Part shown: one piece after another, positions 24,156 through 32,986 of the stretch
Layout: each line of letters opens with the position of its first letter
Position numbering within the stretch: position 1 is the first letter of the stretch
Source of the DNA: Candidatus Gastranaerophilales bacterium
GTDB taxonomy: Bacteria; Cyanobacteriota; Vampirovibrionia; Gastranaerophilales; Gastranaerophilaceae
Direction: 5' to 3'
Assembly (NCBI GenBank): GCA_944323285.1
Contig: CALURV010000024.1
Span: 1-38,892 of the forward strand
DNA: 38,892 nucleotides
Program-made: the position numbers and the translations under genes
Notes under the pieces: generated by a model
Seen by the model: the letters and a program-made list of their open reading frames with translations, nothing else
The model's database searches: none
What the model was told of the DNA's origin: nothing

Positions 24156-25193
24156 ATGTTTTCAAAATTAAAAAAAAATTTCCGTAATTTTGTTTCTATA
24201 ATAAAAAATGAAAAAAAATTTATAAGTTGTGAATGGTTGGAAAATGGTATTATTTTTGATCATGCAAATATTATAAGAGTTTGTTGTGAGCAAAGTCATG
24301 AAGGTAAAGGTCGTTATATATTAGAAGATTCTTTTAATGGACTTTGGCTTGACATTGATAAAATATTAAATAACAAGCAAGTATTAAAGAACAAGATTAG
24401 GAATAATATTATTCCTGATAGTTGTAAAGGGTGTCAATTCTTAAAAAATGATTTTTGGAAAGAAAAAAAAGTTTTTTCGAATATTTTGTTAACACATTGG
24501 TCAAATTGTAATACGAGATGTATATATTGCCCCGCAGTTAGAGATAATAATCTTAAGGATGCTAATCATTACAATATTATTCCTATTATTGAACAATTAA
24601 TCGATGCAAAATTAGTAAATCAAGATACAAAATTTTCTATAGCAGGTGGTGAGTCAACTATATATCCGGAGTTTGATAAATTATTATATTTTTTAATTGA
24701 TTATGGAATTAAAAATATAAATATTAATTCTTCAGGAATAAAGTATAGTCCATCTATAGCAGATGCAATTTCCAAAAATTTGGCAGAAATTGTTATTTCT
24801 ATTGATGCAGCATCTTCTTTTTTATATAAATTAATTAAAGGAACTGATACTTTTAATATTGTGATTGAAAATGTTAAGCGTTATCTCGACTATCAACAAA
24901 TAGGAGAAAAAAGAGTAATTTTAAAGTTTATTTTATTAAAAGGTTATAATGATAATAAAAAAGATTTATTAGATTGGTTTATGCTTTGTTCAAATATTGG
25001 AATAAAAAAGTTGGCTTTAGACATTGACATTGCCTGGTATAATGAAATGCAGGCGAATATACCTTCTTATGTTATTGACTTAGTTCTGTTTGCAAAAGAA
25101 ATGTCTAAGTTAAATAATATAGAATTGGATTTATATGATAGAGCCTGTATTATATATAAATATTCCAAAATTGACCGAAAAGAACATAAATGA
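24156..25193 (+). CDS. Radical SAM protein 3, divergent member
   Basis: 345 aa. It has a 19-residue basic lead (FSKLKKNFRNF...) before the common domain. Conserved: Cys25, Cys43-Cys44, Cys90-x2-Cys93 (SCKGCQFL) and core Cys118-x3-Cys122-x2-Cys125 (CNTRCIYCP). It departs from the others in GGES instead of GGEP in the SAM-binding motif and ENG instead of EHG after the first cysteine, so it may have a different substrate. The ribosome site AGTAGGAG precedes the ATG. The gap to the next gene start is 22 nt. Confidence 0.82.
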   Translation: MFSKLKKNFRNFVSIIKNEKKFISCEWLENGIIFDHANIIRVCCEQSHEGKGRYILEDSFNGLWLDIDKILNNKQVLKNKIRNNIIPDSCKGCQFLKNDFWKEKKVFSNILLTHWSNCNTRCIYCPAVRDNNLKDANHYNIIPIIEQLIDAKLVNQDTKFSIAGGESTIYPEFDKLLYFLIDYGIKNININSSGIKYSPSIADAISKNLAEIVISIDAASSFLYKLIKGTDTFNIVIENVKRYLDYQQIGEKRVILKFILLKGYNDNKKDLLDWFMLCSNIGIKKLALDIDIAWYNEMQANIPSYVIDLVLFAKEMSKLNNIELDLYDRACIIYKYSKIDRKEHK

Positions 25194-25215
25194 TAACCTA
25201 ATTAACGAGGATAAA

Positions 25216-26253
25216 ATGTTCGTATATAATGAGAAATATGTAAGTAAAAAAGATGGGTGTTATTATAGTTGTCCATGGATAGAACATGGTTTAGTTTTCT
25301 TTCATAATAAAATTGCCAATTGTTGTATATGCGGACATACAGCTGGTGGTCATACTCTATTAAGAGATAATTATTCCGGTCAATCCATTGATTGGGATAG
25401 AATTTTTAAAATAAAAGAGATATATAGAAAATTTCATAAAAAAGGAAAAATTAATAAAAATTGTATTGGCTGTCCGTTTCTAAAGGAAGCTAAATGGGAT
25501 AATATTGGTAATTTTATTGATAATATGTATATTAGTCATTGGTCTAATTGTAATTCAAAATGTATATATTGTTTTTCTTCACAACATCCTGAAAAATTTG
25601 AAAATAAAAAGAGATATTCTGTGTTACCAATATTAAAAGATATGTTTCAGAGGGGATATCTTTCTGCTGATGCTGATATATCGTTTGGTGGAGGCGAACC
25701 TACTTTATTGGATGAATTTGAAGATATTATGAACTTTTTATTAGATAATTATTTTTGGGGTATAAGAGTTCATACTTCAGGCATTAAATATAGCCAAGCT
25801 ATGGCAAGAGCCATTAATGAGATAAGAGGCTATGTCGTTGTTTCTGTTGATGCCGGTTCTAAAGAAGTATACGAGAAAGTTAAGCAAGTTCCTATGTATG
25901 ATATGGTTAGAGAAAATATAAGAAAGTATGCTCTTCAAACTACATTTTTAGGCAGATTTCTCATTAGTGCTAAATATATAATTATTCCAGGCATTAATGA
26001 TACTAAAGAAGAAATTGAAAAATGGATTTTGGCTAATAAAGAAGCCGGTTTATATACGACGGTTTTAGATATTGAAGAAAACTGGTATCATGAACATAGT
26101 AATAATATTCCAAAGTATATTTTTGATTTAGTAGAATATGCTAAAAAGCGTTCTAAAAAACTTCATACTAATTTTGAACTTTATGAGCGGCTACAGAATG
26201 TTTATTATAATAATAGAGGAAATTTTTTTAAAAGATTATTTAAGAGAAAATAA
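25216..26253 (+). CDS. Radical SAM protein 4 with extra N-terminal cysteines
   Basis: 345 aa from ATG 25216, which has GAGG at 25207-25210. The frame is open upstream to 25135 inside gene 3, but those residues do not match the paralogues. Conserved Cys19, Cys36-Cys37, Cys83-x2-Cys86 (NCIGCPFL), core Cys112-x3-Cys116-x2-Cys119 (CNSKCIYCF) and FGGGEPTLLDEFE. Its N-terminus (MFVYNEKYVSKKDG) is nearly the same as that of protein 5, so the pair are recent duplicates. The basic C-terminal tail (FFKRLFKRK) is unique to it. Confidence 0.84.
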   Translation: MFVYNEKYVSKKDGCYYSCPWIEHGLVFFHNKIANCCICGHTAGGHTLLRDNYSGQSIDWDRIFKIKEIYRKFHKKGKINKNCIGCPFLKEAKWDNIGNFIDNMYISHWSNCNSKCIYCFSSQHPEKFENKKRYSVLPILKDMFQRGYLSADADISFGGGEPTLLDEFEDIMNFLLDNYFWGIRVHTSGIKYSQAMARAINEIRGYVVVSVDAGSKEVYEKVKQVPMYDMVRENIRKYALQTTFLGRFLISAKYIIIPGINDTKEEIEKWILANKEAGLYTTVLDIEENWYHEHSNNIPKYIFDLVEYAKKRSKKLHTNFELYERLQNVYYNNRGNFFKRLFKRK

Positions 26254-27243
26254 ATGTTTGTTTTAAATCAAAATTATTTATCAAAAAAAGAAGGTTTTTA
26301 TTATAGTTGTCCTTGGATTGAACATGGGCTTGTATTTTTCCCCTCCAAAATTACCATGTGTTGTCTTTGTGGTTGCGAGCCCAGCAAACATATAATTGTT
26401 CAAGATAATTTTGATGGGGATAATTTTAATATAGAAAGAATTTTTAAAAATAAGAATAAGTTTAGATATTTCCATAAAAAAGGTAAAATACATACAAATT
26501 GTATGAATTGCCCATTTCTAAAATTAGAAGCTTGGGATGAAAGAAATTATATTGATTCTTTATATATTAGTCATTGGTTACCTTGTAATGCTAAGTGTAC
26601 ATATTGTTACTCTAATAAACATCCTGATGATTTCTCTAAAAAATCTTATAAAATCTTTGATATCATAAAAAAAATGTTTGAGTCTGGTATTTTAAAAAGA
26701 AATTCTAAAATTTTATTTGGTGGTGGTGAGCCTGCTTTGCTTGATGAATTTGAAAATATAATTTCATTTTTTATTAATAATGGATTTCAAAATATCAGAG
26801 TACATTCATCTGGTATAAAATATATTCCTTGTCTAGAAAGAGGTTTGACTGAAAATAAAATACATATAGTTGTATCTGTTGATTCTGGTAGTAGAGAGGT
26901 TTATAAAAAAATAAAAAATGTTGATTGCTACGATATTGTACGACAGAACATAAAACAATATGCAAAATTTAAAACATCATCGGGTATCGCTAATGTTAGT
27001 GCTAAATATATTATTATTCCCGGTGTTAATGATTCTATTTCTGAAGTTGATAATTGGTTAATGGCAAATAAAGAAGATTGTTTATCATATACTATTCTTG
27101 ATATTGAAGAAAATTGGTATTTAGATAATAAAGATAATGTTCCGCAACATATATACGATTTGTTGAATTATACTAAACAACGTTCTATAGAAATGGGAAC
27201 AAAATTTGAACTTTATGAAAGAATAGAAAGATTACTTTACTAA
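26254..27243 (+). CDS. Radical SAM protein 5 with extra N-terminal cysteines
   Basis: 329 aa. It begins directly after the stop of gene 4 (TAAATG), so expression is likely by coupling; the upstream AAGAGA is a weak ribosome site. Conserved Cys19, Cys36-Cys37, Cys83-x2-Cys86 (NCMNCPFL), core Cys111-x3-Cys115-x2-Cys118 (CNAKCTYCY) and FGGGEPALLDEFE. All five paralogues share an IRVHSSGIKY-like strand, an SVD[SA] motif, K(Y/F)I(I/L)(I/L)PG(V/I)ND and a late DIE(E/D)NWY-type motif followed by ELYER. Its 3' end overlaps the convergent hydrolase gene by 12 nt. Confidence 0.84.
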   Translation: MFVLNQNYLSKKEGFYYSCPWIEHGLVFFPSKITMCCLCGCEPSKHIIVQDNFDGDNFNIERIFKNKNKFRYFHKKGKIHTNCMNCPFLKLEAWDERNYIDSLYISHWLPCNAKCTYCYSNKHPDDFSKKSYKIFDIIKKMFESGILKRNSKILFGGGEPALLDEFENIISFFINNGFQNIRVHSSGIKYIPCLERGLTENKIHIVVSVDSGSREVYKKIKNVDCYDIVRQNIKQYAKFKTSSGIANVSAKYIIIPGVNDSISEVDNWLMANKEDCLSYTILDIEENWYLDNKDNVPQHIYDLLNYTKQRSIEMGTKFELYERIERLLY

Positions 27244-27774
27244 AGCTTGTATTTCTTTGAAATTAGAATGTTTTGAACTTTTTAATAATTCAAATATAAC
27301 CATCTCCGTAGATAATATTTGTGCTCCGGCCTGTATTAATCGTTGAAGAGCAAGATTGTTATTTTCTTCACTTCTTGAAGCACTTGCATCTTTTATAACA
27401 AAAACTTCATATCCTTCTTTTAGTAAGTCAAAAGCTGTTTGTAGTACACAAATGTGTGTTTCGATTCCCAAAATAATAATTTGTTTTTTATTTGCTTTTG
27501 TAATTTCTTCTTCTATTGAAAATTCGTTTAGAGCACTAAAGTTAGTTTTTTCCAAGTATTTTGCATCAGTAATTTCGTTTTTTATTCCTTCAATAGTATT
27601 TCCAAGACCTTTGGGATATTGTTCTGTTATTATTGTTGGTAAGTTTAATATTCTGGCTGTTTTTGCTATTTTAGTAGCGTTATTTATTATTAAGCTATTA
27701 TTAATCATTTTTACAAGTTTTTCTTGTATATCTATTATTAATAATAAGCAATCTTTTTCATTAATTGTATTCAT
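27232..27774 (-). CDS. Isochorismatase-like cysteine hydrolase
   Basis: 180-aa member of the isochorismatase superfamily, which hydrolyses amides or esters of small molecules (nicotinamide, N-carbamoyl compounds and others). The catalytic triad is visible: Asp15 in IIDIQEKL, Lys76 in LEKTNFSA and Cys109 in GIETHICVLQTA. The GIETHICV form is typical of the YcaC-like subgroup of unknown substrate. Full length for the family. AGAGG ribosome site. It diverges from ldpA with only 51 nt between the start codons. Confidence 0.9.
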   Translation of the reverse strand: MNTINEKDCLLLIIDIQEKLVKMINNSLIINNATKIAKTARILNLPTIITEQYPKGLGNTIEGIKNEITDAKYLEKTNFSALNEFSIEEEITKANKKQIIILGIETHICVLQTAFDLLKEGYEVFVIKDASASRSEENNNLALQRLIQAGAQILSTEMVIFELLKSSKHSNFKEIQALVK

Positions 27775-27810
27775 ATTAGCCTCTTTAATTTATTATCCTT
27801 TAATTTATTA

Positions 27811-27816
27811 TATAAT
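27811..27816 (+). promoter_or_regulatory. -10 box directly before ldpA
   Basis: TATAAT ends 9 nt before the ldpA ATG at 27826, and no Shine-Dalgarno site is present in between. The mRNA should have a leader of at most about 3 nt. The -35 region (27788-27793, ATTTAT) is poor. Confidence 0.5.
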
Positions 27817-27825
27817 AATTTTATT

Positions 27826-28791
27826 ATGGAAACTTTAAAACAGAAATTAGAAAATAAAAAATGCTTAAAGTTAATTTGTGGTGCCGGTAATGAAAATATA
27901 AAAGAAATTGAAAAACTGGTATATGTTTATGCAATGTCTGGTTTTAATTTTTTTGATATATGTGCAAAAAAAGATGTATTAATTGCGGCAGAAAATGGTT
28001 TAAAAAGAGCTGATTCAAAAGCAAATATATGCGTGAGCATAGGTCTAAAGGATGATGTTCATGTATCGAAAGCTGTTATTAATTATCAGAAATGTCTTAA
28101 TTGCAATAACTGTTTATCTGTTTGTCCGCAAAATGCTATATACATTGAAGATAATAAATATAATGTTGATGATAAAAAATGCATAGGTTGTTTTAAATGT
28201 TTTGATGTATGTAAAAATTCTGCAATAATTGTCGAGCATAAATATAAAGCTCCATATACAATGCTTTTACCTTTAATTTCTGAAAAACTTGACTGTGTTG
28301 AATTTCATTGCACAAGTGATAAAGAAGATGAAATTATTGATAATTGGTACAAAATAAAGTCTTTATATAATGGACTATTAAGTATTTGTTTAGATAGATC
28401 AAAGCTTGGTGATGATAATCTTATTAATATGTTAAAGGAAATGTTAAAAAAGTCTGAACCGTATTCTGTTATATTACAAGTTGATGGAAAACCAATGTCT
28501 GGAAGTGAAGACAATTATAATTCAACACTTCAAACAGTTGCGTTTGCTAAATTAATTAACGATGCAAAATTGCCAGTATATATATTGTTATCAGGAGGTA
28601 CTAATTCAAAGTCAACAAAATTAGCTAAAGAATGTGATGTTAATGTTAATGGTGTTGCTATCGGAAGTTATGCAAGAAAGATTGTTAAAGATTATATTAA
28701 AGATGATGATTTCTTTGTAAACGAATTATTGCAAAAGAAAGCAATCGCTGTTGCGAAAGAACTCGCTCAAGATTTATTAAATTACCTTTAA
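27826..28791 (+). CDS. ldpA: LdpA-like iron-sulfur protein
   Basis: Homologue of LdpA, the cyanobacterial light-dependent-period protein, a redox-sensing Fe-S protein linked to the circadian clock. It has 321 aa. It starts with LKLICGAGNENIKEIE, close to the cyanobacterial form, and has two 4Fe-4S ferredoxin motifs, Cys90-93-96-100 (CLNCNNCLSVCP) and Cys119-122-125-129 (CIGCFKCFDVC). The C-terminal half (about 150-321) contains QVDGKPMSGSEDN and LLSGGTNSKSTKLA, characteristic of the LdpA C-terminal domain. In a non-photosynthetic cell it cannot report light through photosynthetic electron transport, so a general redox role is likelier (inference). No other clock gene is in the window. Confidence 0.8.
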   Translation: METLKQKLENKKCLKLICGAGNENIKEIEKLVYVYAMSGFNFFDICAKKDVLIAAENGLKRADSKANICVSIGLKDDVHVSKAVINYQKCLNCNNCLSVCPQNAIYIEDNKYNVDDKKCIGCFKCFDVCKNSAIIVEHKYKAPYTMLLPLISEKLDCVEFHCTSDKEDEIIDNWYKIKSLYNGLLSICLDRSKLGDDNLINMLKEMLKKSEPYSVILQVDGKPMSGSEDNYNSTLQTVAFAKLINDAKLPVYILLSGGTNSKSTKLAKECDVNVNGVAIGSYARKIVKDYIKDDDFFVNELLQKKAIAVAKELAQDLLNYL

Positions 28792-29286
28792 TTAATATTT
28801 TGAAATTTCTTCAAAATATCTTTCTAGTGCTTTATAACCTTGATAGATTTCACTTGTTACGTTAACATATCTTGAAGCTACAAGAAACTTTAATTCCTTT
28901 GCTCTAATTTGAATTATTTCATTTGCATCTGCTCTTAGATTTTTTTCTAAAGACATAGACCATCTTTTTAGAAAAGAAAGTTCTTCATTTATTTGTTTTA
29001 TTGTTGAAAATTCAAGTGGATTAAAATCATATTTAGCAAGCAGCGCGCGTTCTTTATTATTAATACGAGGTTGAACAACTGGAGCTCCATAAATTTTTTT
29101 TATTACCATATAATTATCTGCAGTTCTTCTATGAACTTCCGGAACTTCACCTCTGGCTAGCATTGCAGACATACTTAATGAACTAAATTTATCATCATCA
29201 CAGGATAAAGAACTTAAATTTGTACTTTCTAAAAAGAATTTAGTATTTTTATTTAAAACTGAATTAGAAATTTTCCCCATCTCCAT
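28792..29286 (-). CDS. Orphan protein, 164 aa
   Basis: Not recognised. Soluble and helix-rich. The N-terminal third is Ser/Asn-rich, then come RRTADNYMVIKKIYGAPVV (residues 54-72) and a helical C-terminal half (LSFLKRWSMSLEKNLRADAN and on). The stop codon abuts that of ldpA with no gap, tail to tail. Two starts are possible (29286 or 29280); neither has a good ribosome site. The coding frame is long and of balanced composition, so I regard it as real. Confidence 0.65.
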   Translation of the reverse strand: MEMGKISNSVLNKNTKFFLESTNLSSLSCDDDKFSSLSMSAMLARGEVPEVHRRTADNYMVIKKIYGAPVVQPRINNKERALLAKYDFNPLEFSTIKQINEELSFLKRWSMSLEKNLRADANEIIQIRAKELKFLVASRYVNVTSEIYQGYKALERYFEEISKY

Positions 29287-29365
29287 ATATGTATAAACAT
29301 TACTATATAATAATAATTCTTTGAAAAATTTTTGTCATGGAGTTTTTAAAATTTATTAAGATAAA

Positions 29366-29400
29366 TTGTCAAATTTTTTACAAAACAAAAAACTTTATGA
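29366..29400 (+). repeat. Possible relic of the dispersed intergenic repeat
   Basis: TTGTC (29366-29370) followed by TTTTTTACAAAAC and AAAAACTTTATG. The same words appear in R1 (TTTTTTTTACAAAACGAACC, then AAAAACTTTG and TTTTATG at 10613-10652) with short deletions. Too short to be certain. Confidence 0.4.
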
Positions 29401-29418
29401 CTAAAGATATTTTTAGAA

Positions 29419-29424
29419 TATAAT
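29419..29424 (+). promoter_or_regulatory. -10 box directly before mnmG
   Basis: Perfect TATAAT ending 6 nt before the mnmG ATG (29431). The expected transcription start coincides with the A of the ATG. No Shine-Dalgarno site. The -35 (TTATGA, 29395-29400) is weak. Confidence 0.55.
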
Positions 29425-29430
29425 TAAAAT

Positions 29431-31299
29431 ATGTTTAAGTATGATGTAATAGTAGTTGGAGCTGGACACGCAGGCTGTGAAGCCGCCATTGCTTGTGCCA
29501 AACTTGGTGCAAGAACTCTTTTAGCTTCACTAAATTTAGATAATATTGCACTAATGCCTTGTAATCCTGCAATTGGTGGTCCTGCAAAATCTTGTCTTGT
29601 CAGAGAAATTGATGCATTGGGCGGTATAATGGCTATTGCAGCAGATGCCACTTATATGCAGCTTAAAACTTTGAATTCTTCAAAAGGACCTGCTGTTAGA
29701 GCTTTAAGAGCTCAATCCGATAAAAAAGAATATATGAGATTTGTTAGAAATTTACTTGAAAGTGAAGAAAATTTATCTTTAAAACAATGTACAATGTTTG
29801 AGCTATTAGTTGAAAATAATTGTGTAAAAGGATTAAAAGATGAATTTGGTCTTGAGTATTTAGCTCCTTGTGTAATATTAACTACAGGTACATCTTTAGA
29901 AGCAAGAATTTGGATAGGTCTACAATACTTAGAATTTGGAAGACTTGGTGAAGCAAGTGCTAAGGGATTATCACCTTCATTAAAAAAACTCGGATTTACA
30001 ATGGGTAGGTTAAAAACAGGTACTCCTGCCAGGGTTGACGCCAGAACTATTAACTTTGATGAAATGACAGTTCAACCGGGTGATGAGAATCCGTCTTTCT
30101 TTTCTTTTCTTCCTAATAGACCTATTAGAGAGCAATATCCTTGTTATTTAACAAGAACAACAGCAAAAACTCATGAAATTATTAAACAAAATCTTGATAA
30201 ATCTCCATTATATTCTGGACTTATCCACGGTATTGGTCCAAGATACTGCCCTTCTATTGAGGATAAAGTAATTAGATTTGCACATAATCCTTCTCATCAT
30301 ATTTTTATTGAACCTGAAGGTAAAAATACTTATGAAATGTATGTTCAAGGCTTTTCAACAAGTCTTCCTGCAGAAGTTCAAATAAAAATGCTTAAATCGC
30401 TCCCCGGACTTGAAAATGTTCATGTTATGAAACCTGCTTATGCTGTTGAATATGATTATATGCCTGCTGTTCAATTAACCCATTCTTTAATGACAAAAAG
30501 AGTTAATGGCTTATTTTGTGCAGGTCAGATTAATGGGACCTCAGGCTATGAAGAAGCTGCTGCTCAAGGTCTTCTTGCCGGTATTAATGCTATTAAATAC
30601 CTTCAGAAGAAAGATATGATTATTCTTTCTCGTGAATCGTCTTATCTTGGTACATTAGTTGACGATTTGGTTACCAAAGATATAGATGAGCCATATAGAA
30701 TGCTTACTTCAAGAAGTGAATATAGATTACTTCTTCGCCAAGATAATGCAGATGAAAGACTTACTAAAATAGGTTATGATGCAGGATTGATTTCTCAACA
30801 AAGATATGATGCTTATTTATTGAAACAAAAAACTATTGATGATGAAATTCATAGACTAATGATTGATAAAATTTCTCCTTCTGATGAAGTTAATAATATT
30901 CTTGCTAAATATAATGAAAATATTGATAGGGGAATTAAGCTTTCTGAATTAATAAAAAGACCAAATATTACTTATGAGGTTTTAAGAGAGCTTGATAAAA
31001 AAACACGTGACTTAAATTATCCAAGAGATATATATGAACAGGTAGAAGTAAAAATTAAGTATGATGGTTATATTAAAAGGCAAATTCAACAAGTTAATAT
31101 GTCTGATAAATTAGAAAAAATAAAAATTCCAGAAAATATTGATTATTCAAAAATAAAACATATTTCAACCGAAACCCGCGATAAATTAGCAAAGATTCGC
31201 CCTGTTACTTTAGGACAAGCTTCAAGAATAGGCGGTGTTAAACCTGCTGATATTTCTGTTCTTATGATTATGATTGAATCTCATCAAATTAATGTTTGA
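29431..31299 (+). CDS. mnmG: tRNA uridine-5-carboxymethylaminomethyl modification enzyme MnmG
   Basis: FAD enzyme that with MnmE installs the cmnm5 group on U34 of several tRNAs. It has 622 aa, standard length. Rossmann motif [12 protein letters not shown] (GxGxxG at 10-15), [30 protein letters not shown] and the C-terminal helical domain with RPNITYEVL and [23 protein letters not shown] region. mnmE is not in the window. The glycosyltransferase gene follows after 20 nt and may be cotranscribed. Confidence 0.97.
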   Translation: MFKYDVIVVGAGHAGCEAAIACAKLGARTLLASLNLDNIALMPCNPAIGGPAKSCLVREIDALGGIMAIAADATYMQLKTLNSSKGPAVRALRAQSDKKEYMRFVRNLLESEENLSLKQCTMFELLVENNCVKGLKDEFGLEYLAPCVILTTGTSLEARIWIGLQYLEFGRLGEASAKGLSPSLKKLGFTMGRLKTGTPARVDARTINFDEMTVQPGDENPSFFSFLPNRPIREQYPCYLTRTTAKTHEIIKQNLDKSPLYSGLIHGIGPRYCPSIEDKVIRFAHNPSHHIFIEPEGKNTYEMYVQGFSTSLPAEVQIKMLKSLPGLENVHVMKPAYAVEYDYMPAVQLTHSLMTKRVNGLFCAGQINGTSGYEEAAAQGLLAGINAIKYLQKKDMIILSRESSYLGTLVDDLVTKDIDEPYRMLTSRSEYRLLLRQDNADERLTKIGYDAGLISQQRYDAYLLKQKTIDDEIHRLMIDKISPSDEVNNILAKYNENIDRGIKLSELIKRPNITYEVLRELDKKTRDLNYPRDIYEQVEVKIKYDGYIKRQIQQVNMSDKLEKIKIPENIDYSKIKHISTETRDKLAKIRPVTLGQASRIGGVKPADISVLMIMIESHQINV

Positions 31300-31319
31300 T
31301 TATTTAAATAGGTTTTTTA

Positions 31320-32930
31320 ATGGTAAGAAAAGATTTTTATTTATATTTAATATTATTTTTTATTTTTATTGTTACATATGTATTTTTACTTGGTTCTTAT
31401 CAATTAATTGATGTTGATGAAACAAGATATGTTGAAATAGCTAAAAAAATGTTTTATTCGAATGATTATTTATCGTTGAAATTAAATGGTGAATATTTCT
31501 TTGAAAAACCGCCTTTATTTTTCTGGCTTGAGTGTTTATCTTTTAAATTATTTGGTAATATTTCAGAATTTACAGCACGTATACCTATTGTACTTTTATC
31601 TTTGTTACCTTTATCCTTATTATTTTCTATTTCTAAAAAAGTAAAAGATATAAATTTTGCTTTTATAAATTCAATTATATTAATGAGCTCTTTAGAATAC
31701 ATAATTCTTACAAAAATGGCTATATTGGATAGCGTATTTACAAGTTTTACAGTTGCATCTATTTTGTGTTATTTTTATACATTTTATTTAGAAGGTAAAA
31801 AACAGAAAATTTTTAATATTCTAATATATATTTTTTCTGCGTTTGCCGTTCTTGCAAAAGGAATACCTGGAATTATTATTCCTTATTCTATTATTATTGT
31901 TAATTCTATTATTTTTAAAAATTATAAAAATTTGTTTTTTAATTTATTATTTGGAACTTTAATTTTTCTAATTATAGTTGTTCCTTGGCATTATATTATG
32001 CTTGATATTCATGGTATGGATTTTTTCAATGATTATATTGTAAAACATCATATAATGCGTTTTATTGGTTCTGATATTATTGGAAAACAACAACCGGTAT
32101 ATTTTTATATATTAACTATATTATGGGGTTTTTTCCCTTATATATTTACTTTTATTTTTGGATTGATTATTGATATTAAAGAATTTTTTAAGAAAAAAAT
32201 CAATTTTTTAGATATAAATAAAGATTTTGGTAAATTTATATTTTTAAATGTAATTTCTATGGCTTTAATTTTAATTTTCTTTTCTGTTTCAACAACAAAA
32301 TTAATTACATATATTCTTCCAATATTTCCTTTTATTGCAATTCTTTCAGGAAGATATTTTTATGAATTTATTTATGAAACTAAGAATAAAAATTTTGTTT
32401 ATTATTCGTTAATTACATTAGTATTATTTATGTTTATAGTCGCTTTATTATCTTGTTTCATAAGTTTTTATATTGAAAAAAATATTTATATTAATATTAA
32501 AAATCTACAAATATTTATTGTTTTAATTTTCTTTATTTTTTCATTTTCCATTTTTTATTTATTAATTAGTAATAAAAGATTATATTCTTTTATTTGTATA
32601 GCAGTTTTTATGTCTTTAATTTCAAGTGTTGGAGGATACTTAATACATAAATTTGATTATTCCTTTGGACAAGATGATTTAATGAAATATGCAAAGTATG
32701 CTAAGGAAAATAATTATACAATATCAACATACTTAACAGGAAAAAGGTATAGTATTTTATACTATTCAGATTTAGATAAAATAGATTTTCATGTATATGA
32801 TGAGAATTGGTTTAAAGAAGAAATAAAAAAGAAGAATAATATTATAGTAATAAGAAATAGAGATTTGAAATCTGTTAATATATGGCCTAAATATAAAGGT
32901 GTAAAATATTCTATATTACAGAATAATTAA
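31320..32930 (+). CDS. ArnT/PMT-type membrane glycosyltransferase
   Basis: Integral membrane GT-C glycosyltransferase of the dolichyl-phosphate-mannose/ArnT (GT39/GT83) group, which moves a sugar from a polyprenyl-phosphate donor to lipid A, protein or another envelope acceptor. It has 536 aa. The first membrane segment (6-26) is followed by the catalytic loop LIDVDETRYVEIAKKM with Asp33-Glu34, then the family block YFFEKPPLFFWL and ISEFTARIP. About ten to twelve membrane segments are spread to residue 440, then a soluble C-terminal part (450-536). Acceptor and donor are unknown. Ends in a strong terminator. Confidence 0.9.
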   Translation: MVRKDFYLYLILFFIFIVTYVFLLGSYQLIDVDETRYVEIAKKMFYSNDYLSLKLNGEYFFEKPPLFFWLECLSFKLFGNISEFTARIPIVLLSLLPLSLLFSISKKVKDINFAFINSIILMSSLEYIILTKMAILDSVFTSFTVASILCYFYTFYLEGKKQKIFNILIYIFSAFAVLAKGIPGIIIPYSIIIVNSIIFKNYKNLFFNLLFGTLIFLIIVVPWHYIMLDIHGMDFFNDYIVKHHIMRFIGSDIIGKQQPVYFYILTILWGFFPYIFTFIFGLIIDIKEFFKKKINFLDINKDFGKFIFLNVISMALILIFFSVSTTKLITYILPIFPFIAILSGRYFYEFIYETKNKNFVYYSLITLVLFMFIVALLSCFISFYIEKNIYINIKNLQIFIVLIFFIFSFSIFYLLISNKRLYSFICIAVFMSLISSVGGYLIHKFDYSFGQDDLMKYAKYAKENNYTISTYLTGKRYSILYYSDLDKIDFHVYDENWFKEEIKKKNNIIVIRNRDLKSVNIWPKYKGVKYSILQNN

Positions 32931-32933
32931 AAT

Positions 32934-32964
32934 AAAAAAGAGAGACATTACTTCTCTCTTTTTT
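32934..32964. terminator. Bidirectional terminator between the glycosyltransferase and ferredoxin genes
   Basis: Twelve-bp perfect stem AAAAAAGAGAGA (32934-32945) with TCTCTCTTTTTT (32953-32964), 7-nt loop, U6 on both strands. It lies 4 nt after the plus-strand stop and 23 nt after the minus-strand ferredoxin stop. Confidence 0.92.
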
Positions 32965-32986
32965 ATTAATTTTATAATTAATTTAT

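Noticed and set aside
25135..25215. Extended start of radical SAM protein 4 inside protein 3
   Set aside because: Paralogue 5 begins with the same MFV start, and GAGG precedes the ATG at 25216.
31320..32930. Oligosaccharyltransferase or O-antigen ligase identity for the GT-C protein
   Set aside because: The DVDETRY and FEKPPLFFWL motifs are those of the ArnT/PMT group; no WWD-type or Wzy-type motif was seen.
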